This document shows positions 28,092-32,434 of a DNA stretch of 32,434 nt, in pieces. Origin of the DNA: a virus; IMG/VR virus record IMGVR_UViG_3300031933_000085, positions 1-32,434 of that record; one strand, 5' to 3'. A program made the position numbers and the translations under genes. The notes below the pieces were generated by a model. The model was not told where the DNA came from, made no database searches, and saw only the letters and a list, made by a program, of their open reading frames with translations. Position 1 is the first letter of the stretch; every line of letters begins with the position of its first letter.

Positions 28092-29623
28092 CGCCACTGC
28101 TCGCCGCGACTAGTGACAATACACCGCTTGCCCGTCGGGTACGTAATAATGTGACTATTACTGTGCGCTGACGGGCCTTTCTCGTAACCTGCTTTCTCCT
28201 GCGATTTACCCGCCATAAATACGCCGTTAAATACCCCTGCTTGGTGACTGTGGCCTATATTATGCCTAACACCGGTACGGGCGATATTTTTAATGTTACC
28301 GCGTGATCCGTTCGGGCCGCGATCGCCATGGTTATCGTGACGAATACCGAAACGAGTAAATGACTCATCGCCACGCAGAAACTGCATGTGTGACGTATCT
28401 AAACCAAGCAGCTCCATAGCGCGGCCGAGTACCGACATGTTTTCACCGTCACGGATCGCTTTATAAACTTCGGTCTGTAGCTGCAAGAAAAACAATGCAT
28501 TCACCGGATCGCGGCGGTAATCCTGCTCCTTTAGCCACCGCGTTAATGCCAGGTCATGGTTCGACTCTACCGCAACGACTTTACAGAAGTCCCGCGCAAA
28601 CCCGGCAAGACCCTGATAGGTAAGCCGTACTTCATCTGCTACGGATTCGGTGCCACGCGCAAACATACGGTACAAATAGTGGGGGTCATTCATATTGTGG
28701 TGATTGCGGCGCCGCTGATCGTAACTGTCGTGGCCAAACAGATACTCCGGTCGCAGTGTGTCAATCATATCGTGGATGCCACGCAGTACAGGATGTGACA
28801 CATTATCAAAATGTAAGTCGCCTGGTGTCAGCGCACCAATCCTGTTTCCCGTTGTCCAGCCACTCGGCGTAAAAATAACGTCTAGATCCTGAATGTGGCC
28901 AGTCTCAGAGTCGGCACACAATTGCCGAGTGAACCATTTACCGTCGCTGTCGACATGAACGTACAGTGCAGAGAAAACATGATCCCATTCGGCACGCTGT
29001 CCTGCTTTAGCCTGAATGTAATTTCGTTGCGACAGCGCACCAGTAGTATAAATGTGTTTCGCATCGATGCCGGGTGGTGTCGCACAGGCGCGTAACTGCA
29101 ACTTAGCGTGTGGAATAATAAGAGAAGCGCTGCCGGCGTAACTATCGAGACCTGATGTTGGGTCTACTGCGGTAGGTAGGATATTGAAATTGCCACACCA
29201 GTATAAATCTGGTGCTAGCTGCTGCAGGTCGTCACACACGTAGTTTTTAATCTGCGGGTCGAACCAGTAACGGTCGATGCCTTGTTTATCTTTCCAGTGC
29301 GCGTTTTTACGGTCATATAAGAAACGACTTACCACCAGCTCCGCATCGAAATATTTAGTGGCCTGTTTCAGCGTGGCCCACATTTCGGGGTGTATCTGCG
29401 TCTCATTCTGCACCGCCATGAAAATGAAGTCCGAACCGGAGCGTTTCGGAATTTGCTTGAACATGTCCGTTTTAGTGCCTGACAGTACAGGCTCGGCTTT
29501 TTCGGCACGTTTTAAGCTGCGTTGAAGTGACTGGTGATGTACGCCTAATGCTTTCGCTGCGGCGCGTTGTGAACCGTATTTATCAACGGCGGCACGGAAC
29601 TCTTCTAGACGGGATTTAGGCAC
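28088..29623 (-). CDS. HTH plus metallophosphoesterase protein, T5 A1-like
   Basis: The GTG at 29623 has GAGG 7 bases upstream. The 511-residue protein starts with a helix-turn-helix (residues about 5-40, RAAVDKYGSQRAAAKALGVHH) and carries the motifs of a calcineurin-like metallophosphoesterase: GDLHF (about 267), an ESNHD version of GNHD (about 354), HDNHGDRGPNGSRG (about 430-443) and GHSH (about 457-460). This HTH-phosphoesterase arrangement is shared with phage proteins related to T5 A1, which is needed for second-step DNA transfer and host DNA degradation; in many phages it is simply annotated as DNA transfer protein. The active-site residues appear intact. It is the second gene of the head module here. 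Confidence 0.8.
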   Translation of the reverse strand: MPKSRLEEFRAAVDKYGSQRAAAKALGVHHQSLQRSLKRAEKAEPVLSGTKTDMFKQIPKRSGSDFIFMAVQNETQIHPEMWATLKQATKYFDAELVVSRFLYDRKNAHWKDKQGIDRYWFDPQIKNYVCDDLQQLAPDLYWCGNFNILPTAVDPTSGLDSYAGSASLIIPHAKLQLRACATPPGIDAKHIYTTGALSQRNYIQAKAGQRAEWDHVFSALYVHVDSDGKWFTRQLCADSETGHIQDLDVIFTPSGWTTGNRIGALTPGDLHFDNVSHPVLRGIHDMIDTLRPEYLFGHDSYDQRRRNHHNMNDPHYLYRMFARGTESVADEVRLTYQGLAGFARDFCKVVAVESNHDLALTRWLKEQDYRRDPVNALFFLQLQTEVYKAIRDGENMSVLGRAMELLGLDTSHMQFLRGDESFTRFGIRHDNHGDRGPNGSRGNIKNIARTGVRHNIGHSHQAGVFNGVFMAGKSQEKAGYEKGPSAHSNSHIITYPTGKRCIVTSRGEQWR

Positions 29624-29676
29624 AGTGTGACCTCGCGATAGTCGCCATCCGTGACGTTACTGGATATAAACCACTG

Positions 29677-30606
29677 TTATATCAGTTTATAACGCTCACG
29701 ACAACGGCACTGAATGATATTTGCACCGCTACCATCAGGATCGCGTGGTCCATCTAGGTATTCAGCTCCTGCTGGTGGCTGCGTGAGGAACTTTTCATCA
29801 ATAGCCACACCGTCAGGATTCAGCATCGGAATTGAAGCGTGCCAGTGGCGTACTCGGCTGTCGTGCATATATTCCCAAAAACGACGCAGACGCGACGATA
29901 GCACACCATTGTCACGCGCCTGTTTCATCGATTGACGCTGCCCCACTGAAACAGCGGTTAACTGTTCGGTACGAGCAATAACCTCACTGCGGTATTTAAT
30001 GTACCGCTCGCGGTAACGCTGCACCATGCGGTTAATCTGCGCTGTAGTCAGTGACGTCTCTGTTTCGATAGCGCGGCGCACAGTACCATCGAAACGCGCA
30101 TCACGTAATTTACGTTTCAGCGCCTCTTTATCGCCACTTTCCAGCATCGCCCGGTAATTTGCGACGGCTTGCTCCTGCCGCACCGTTAGGCCAATGTTGC
30201 GGCGGATGTCACGCGCGGTATTACGCGGGTTCAGCGATTGCTGTTCGTGGCGTTGTATTGTCTGCTGGATCGCATTAGCAGTGTTCTGCGAAATCTCCGC
30301 CACGTGTCGCGCCACATAGTTTGAAATATACTGTGCGGTAGCGGATGTGGCGAGACTGAACGCATACGGCGCGGTAATGGCACCGTTCGGTAATAGCTCA
30401 ATAATCGCGTTATAATTGCCGCTTGCGATAATTGTAGCTTCAATTTCTGGCACCATGCGCGCCGACAGTTCCTGCTCAGCCGTTTCACGGATAGCGTAAA
30501 TCAGACGCTGCGGATCCGTGGTTAACAGTTCCTCAATTTCGGCCAGCGTGAACCGGCCGCGTATCGCGTCGAATATTTGAGTCAGTAGATCGGTGTTAAG
30601 TGCCAT
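29677..30606 (-). CDS. Minor head protein, Mu F-like (SPP1 gp7-like)
   Basis: The 309-residue protein is helical in its first 190 residues with several charged, Ala-rich helices, then carries the MuF-type core: YRSEVIARTEQLTAVSVGQR, EYMHDSRVRHWHASIPMLNPDGV, and a final GANIIQCRCRERYKLI with the conserved CRC. MuF proteins act at the portal during head morphogenesis and are normally next to the portal gene; no portal is seen downstream, so it must lie elsewhere. Confidence 0.85.
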   Translation of the reverse strand: MALNTDLLTQIFDAIRGRFTLAEIEELLTTDPQRLIYAIRETAEQELSARMVPEIEATIIASGNYNAIIELLPNGAITAPYAFSLATSATAQYISNYVARHVAEISQNTANAIQQTIQRHEQQSLNPRNTARDIRRNIGLTVRQEQAVANYRAMLESGDKEALKRKLRDARFDGTVRRAIETETSLTTAQINRMVQRYRERYIKYRSEVIARTEQLTAVSVGQRQSMKQARDNGVLSSRLRRFWEYMHDSRVRHWHASIPMLNPDGVAIDEKFLTQPPAGAEYLDGPRDPDGSGANIIQCRCRERYKLI

Positions 30607-30624
30607 AAATTGTACCGGTGCAGA

Positions 30625-30864
30625 TTATGTGGTTAGTGTATCATACTGGGAAGGTGTTATGGATAGCGTTCCCTCCTCTGACACAATAACATCTACTAAA
30701 GTGTATTTCTCACACATTTCTAAGAGAGCTGCGCGCGCTTCTTCAGCTGCGACATCCCCTTTTTGACTATGCACATAATGCACGATAGATCGAAGCCACA
30801 CGTCGTCACCGTAAGCCGTAGATACTACATAGGGCATGTCACCCGGAGCAATTTCAGTAATCAT
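30625..30864 (-). CDS. Hypothetical small protein (79 aa)
   Basis: I place the start at ATG 30864 (MITEIAPGDMPYVVSTAYGDD) because GAGG lies 10 bases upstream and the start overlaps the stop of the previous gene by 4 bases. The product is soluble with a central helix (DVAAEEARAALLEMCEKYTL) and a final beta segment. No family recognised. Confidence 0.6.
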   Translation of the reverse strand: MITEIAPGDMPYVVSTAYGDDVWLRSIVHYVHSQKGDVAAEEARAALLEMCEKYTLVDVIVSEEGTLSITPSQYDTLTT

Positions 30865-31046
30865 TTTGAAGTGTCCTCGGGCTGCTGATTGCACTTAGCC
30901 TGTGGGTTCTTACGACCACCAGAATCTTTACAGTACATGCAGTCCTCACAGGGGAAGTTAGGTGCATAATCACAATCAAAGTCACCCCAATAGTCGCGCA
31001 CACCAGCACATCCATCACGAGGCGGTTTAGTATATTTACGTGTCAT
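30861..31046 (-). CDS. Small Cys-rich protein (61 aa)
   Basis: The 61-residue product starts MTRKYTKPPRDGCAGVRDYWGDFDCDYAPNFPCEDCMYCKDSGG; six cysteines lie within about 40 residues, including CEDCMYC, suggesting a zinc-binding knuckle. It overlaps both neighbours by 4 bases, supporting an operon. Function unknown. Confidence 0.65.
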   Translation of the reverse strand: MTRKYTKPPRDGCAGVRDYWGDFDCDYAPNFPCEDCMYCKDSGGRKNPQAKCNQQPEDTSK

Positions 31047-31246
31047 TTCCGCAGCTCCTCAAGTACGCGAGATAACCCAAATTTCAATGTGGACTTATCG
31101 CCGCTATGGTCCTTGTAGAACAATGCTGTTTCTTCAGCCTTATTCAACTTATCAATAGCCTCACGGATCAAATTCGCATCGGCGCCGTTATCGTGGCCAC
31201 GCAAGTAACGCTCGAGTGACTCAAGTCGTTTAGTTAATTCTGACAT
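31043..31246 (-). CDS. Small helical protein (67 aa)
   Basis: The 67-residue product is charged and helical (MSELTKRLESLERYLRG and REAIDKLNKAEETALFYKD), with heptad-like spacing that suggests a coiled coil. It overlaps the previous and next genes. No family recognised. Confidence 0.6.
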   Translation of the reverse strand: MSELTKRLESLERYLRGHDNGADANLIREAIDKLNKAEETALFYKDHSGDKSTLKFGLSRVLEELRK

Positions 31247-31386
31247 GCTTTATATATCCCGTGGCAGAGTGAAAGGTAACAAGCAACGTAGACGCAACAA
31301 GCCAACCACGCCGCCGTAGGATAATTAAGACCCCACAGAGCCACACTTGTAATACCTGATAGTAGCATTAACATAACACGTCTCAT
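31234..31386 (-). CDS. Small membrane protein (50 aa)
   Basis: The ATG at 31386 (MRRVMLMLLSGITSV) overlaps the NinX-like stop by 4 bases and is preferred over the upstream codon at 31419. Residues 4-20 and 22-41 are hydrophobic (VMLMLLSGITSVALWGL and AAWLACCVYVACYLSLC), a likely two-helix hairpin. Function unknown. Confidence 0.55.
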   Translation of the reverse strand: MRRVMLMLLSGITSVALWGLNYPTAAWLACCVYVACYLSLCHGIYKACQN

Positions 31387-31751
31387 GATTTCTGTTTCTC
31401 CAGAATCGCGATAGCACATAGCGATGCGGCGCGTAGCGGGTTAGTATCGGACGTTACGGCAGCATCGGCACCGATGCAGGGGGAGTCGATGTCGTAATTG
31501 CGAATATCGATATAATCCCAGTCGGGGCCAACGGCGATATATTCGTCTTCCATTTTAATCAAACTAATACCAAGCTTGTGGATTAGTGGCCCAATCTCGT
31601 TCCAGTTGTTACACGGGTCAAACCAGCCAAGCACACCATTACCTTTGACAACTACATTTTTACCATCGTTAGTATATGTTCTGTTGTCATAATAACATTT
31701 ATGTCCTACAGCAATTGCAAGGGTTTTATTTACTTCAAAATCACTCAACAT
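31383..31751 (-). CDS. ninX: NinX-like protein (DUF2591)
   Basis: The start at ATG 31751 (MLSDFEVNKTLAIAVGHKCYYD) matches the family N-terminus (LSDFEIN) and removes an unsupported extension. The 122-residue product has the signature of P22 NinX / DUF2591: WFDPCNNWNEIGPLIHKLGISLI corresponding to NPCNxxxDAWPLIxxxxIS, and a C-terminal TNPLRAASLCAIAIL like NPLRAAMI. NinX is found in lambdoid phage early operons and its function is not known. Here it lies in a small early-type operon reading left from the 31950 promoter region. Confidence 0.75.
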   Translation of the reverse strand: MLSDFEVNKTLAIAVGHKCYYDNRTYTNDGKNVVVKGNGVLGWFDPCNNWNEIGPLIHKLGISLIKMEDEYIAVGPDWDYIDIRNYDIDSPCIGADAAVTSDTNPLRAASLCAIAILEKQKS

Positions 31752-31918
31752 AACATTAGCCTCACACGTAACATTTCGTTTAATAATTCGCGGCGCGCAG
31801 CTAAACAACGGGTTAAGGCACGACCACGGCTCTTGTGTTTTGCGGGTAACTGGTTTGTTAGCCCCTGCCACGCCCGTGCGAAACGGTACTCATAGATTAT
31901 TGTGGATAGTTTATTCAC
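31745..31918 (-). CDS. Small basic protein at the head of the left-reading early operon (57 aa)
   Basis: The GTG at 31918 has GGAG 10 bases upstream and the frame ends 7 bases inside the NinX-like gene. The product is basic and helical (YRFARAWQGLTNQLPAKHKS and RALTRCLAARRELLNEM). Longer starts toward 31990 run into the promoter region. Small size makes this tentative; no family recognised. Confidence 0.45.
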   Translation of the reverse strand: MNKLSTIIYEYRFARAWQGLTNQLPAKHKSRGRALTRCLAARRELLNEMLRVRLMLC

Positions 31919-31949
31919 GATAATATTTCTCCGTCGGGTTAATTTCTGG

Positions 31950-31985
31950 TTGCTATAGTGACAGTGTAGCGCTATAGTGTCAACT
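31950..31985. promoter_or_regulatory. Divergent promoter region with CTATAGTG motifs
   Basis: On the + strand TTGCTA (31950-31955) and TATAGT (31973-31978) are separated by 17 bases. On the - strand TTGACA (31982-31977) and CACTAT (31959-31954) are 17 bases apart, reading toward 31918. GCTATAGTG occurs twice as a direct repeat 19 bases apart. The two promoters overlap, so one regulatory protein could control both directions. Confidence 0.55.
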
Positions 31986-32018
31986 GTCAATTAAATAACC
32001 GATTAAGGAAACCCGATA

Positions 32019-32434
32019 ATGACCGTTTCATATAAAGGCTTTAACCAACAGTTACAATGTCGTGACTACCAATTTGAAATTGGTAAAACATTTACTCATG
32101 AAGGAACTGTAGAACCCTGCTCTTCAGGATTCCACGCTTGCGAGATGCCTTTGGCAACTTTTGGTTACTATGCACCTGCTGCTTCACGTTATTGTACTGT
32201 GGAGCAGAAGGGTGTGATCAAATCAGAAAGTGACAAAAAAGTTTCTTCGGTACTTACAGTTAAAGCAGAAATAGGTTTACCAGGACTAATTAAAGCACAA
32301 ATTGAGTGGGTGAAGAACAATCTAATAAAAGAAGATGAAGTGAGCGACACTGGCTACCAGTCCGCTGCGTCAAACACTGGCTACCAGTCCGCTGCGTCAA
32401 ACACTGGTGACTATTCCGCTGCGTCAAACACTGG
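32019..32434 (+). CDS. DUF7666-like protein with 9-residue repeats (3' truncated by window)
   Basis: The ATG follows an AAGGA ribosome site and the frame runs open to the window end. The first about 60 residues match the DUF7666 pattern, with CRDYQFEIGKTFTHEGTV and PCSSGFHACEMPL followed by YYAPAASRY. From about residue 110 the protein consists of 9-residue repeats (NTGYQSAAS and variants) that should form a beta-solenoid or repeat scaffold. Repeat proteins of this kind occur in many phages and mobile elements; the function is unknown. The transcript likely begins at the promoter near 31973. Confidence 0.7.
   Translation, partial: MTVSYKGFNQQLQCRDYQFEIGKTFTHEGTVEPCSSGFHACEMPLATFGYYAPAASRYCTVEQKGVIKSESDKKVSSVLTVKAEIGLPGLIKAQIEWVKNNLIKEDEVSDTGYQSAASNTGYQSAASNTGDYSAASNT
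32346..32434 (+). repeat. 27-bp tandem repeat in the DUF7666-like gene
   Basis: Three near-identical 27-base units and a partial fourth code for (D/N)TGYQSAAS. The first two contain the inverted repeat ACTGG-3-CCAGT, so each unit could form a short hairpin; the third differs (GGTGACTATTCC). The array continues beyond the window. Confidence 0.9.

Noticed and set aside
1-32434. CRISPR arrays, insertion sequences, integrase, attachment sites
   Set aside because: No spaced direct repeats, transposase or recombinase genes or tRNA-like sites were seen; the tandem repeats present are all within coding frames.

Overview
The window looks like part of a lytic siphophage genome from a gammaproteobacterial, probably enterobacterial, host. 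It carries a single-subunit DNA polymerase I, an Enc34-type single-stranded DNA-binding protein, a DUF2800-type nuclease, a compact lysis cassette and an ordered set of head and long-tail genes with no integrase, repressor or host genes. This set resembles the chi/Enc34 group (Casjensviridae); that placement is from gene content and memory, not a search. Terminase and portal genes are not in the window.

Layout. Positions 1-7478 (+ strand) are the replication and nucleotide-metabolism operon: a Pro/Ala/Glu-repeat protein end, DUF2800 nuclease, SSB, DNA polymerase, three small genes, a DNA methyltransferase broken by a frameshift, an HD phosphohydrolase and a small membrane protein. It ends at a terminator inside the convergent Rz1 gene. 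From 9761 down to 7453 (- strand) lie the lysis genes: membrane proteins, a holin candidate, a lytic-transglycosylase endolysin, Rz and nested Rz1. From 30606 down to 9797 (- strand) lies the virion module, transcribed right to left: MuF-like head protein, T5 A1-like HTH-phosphoesterase, XkdF-like protease, scaffold, decoration protein, major capsid protein, connector proteins, tail terminator, tail tube, two tail assembly chaperones joined by a programmed -1 frameshift, tape measure, minor tail proteins, NlpC-like protein and the J-like tip protein. Small early-type genes (31918-30625, - strand, including a NinX-like gene) and a repeat protein running off the right end (+) diverge from a promoter region near 31960.

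The - strand virion module is interrupted by four islands of small + strand genes (12438-13312, 17703-18213, 23956-24171, 27649-28091). Each has a sigma70-like promoter upstream, and most of these carry a shared CTATAGTG-type motif also present near 31960. This is a moron-like arrangement: early-looking genes transcribed against the late genes, with convergent ends that overlap or abut.

Two non-coding regions stand out. At 23044-23520 there is about 480 bases without an ORF, rich in complementary segments and ending in a strong - strand terminator, which suggests a structured RNA. At 27312-27532 a perfect 32-bp AT-rich palindrome is flanked by two nested pairs of inverted GTCCGG-containing sites sharing nearly the same centre, which suggests a replication origin, operator complex or recombination site. 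There are also two further reading-frame breaks of interest: a classic slippery heptamer joining the halves of a small membrane protein (21383-21711), and a one-base loss in the methyltransferase at about 6550.
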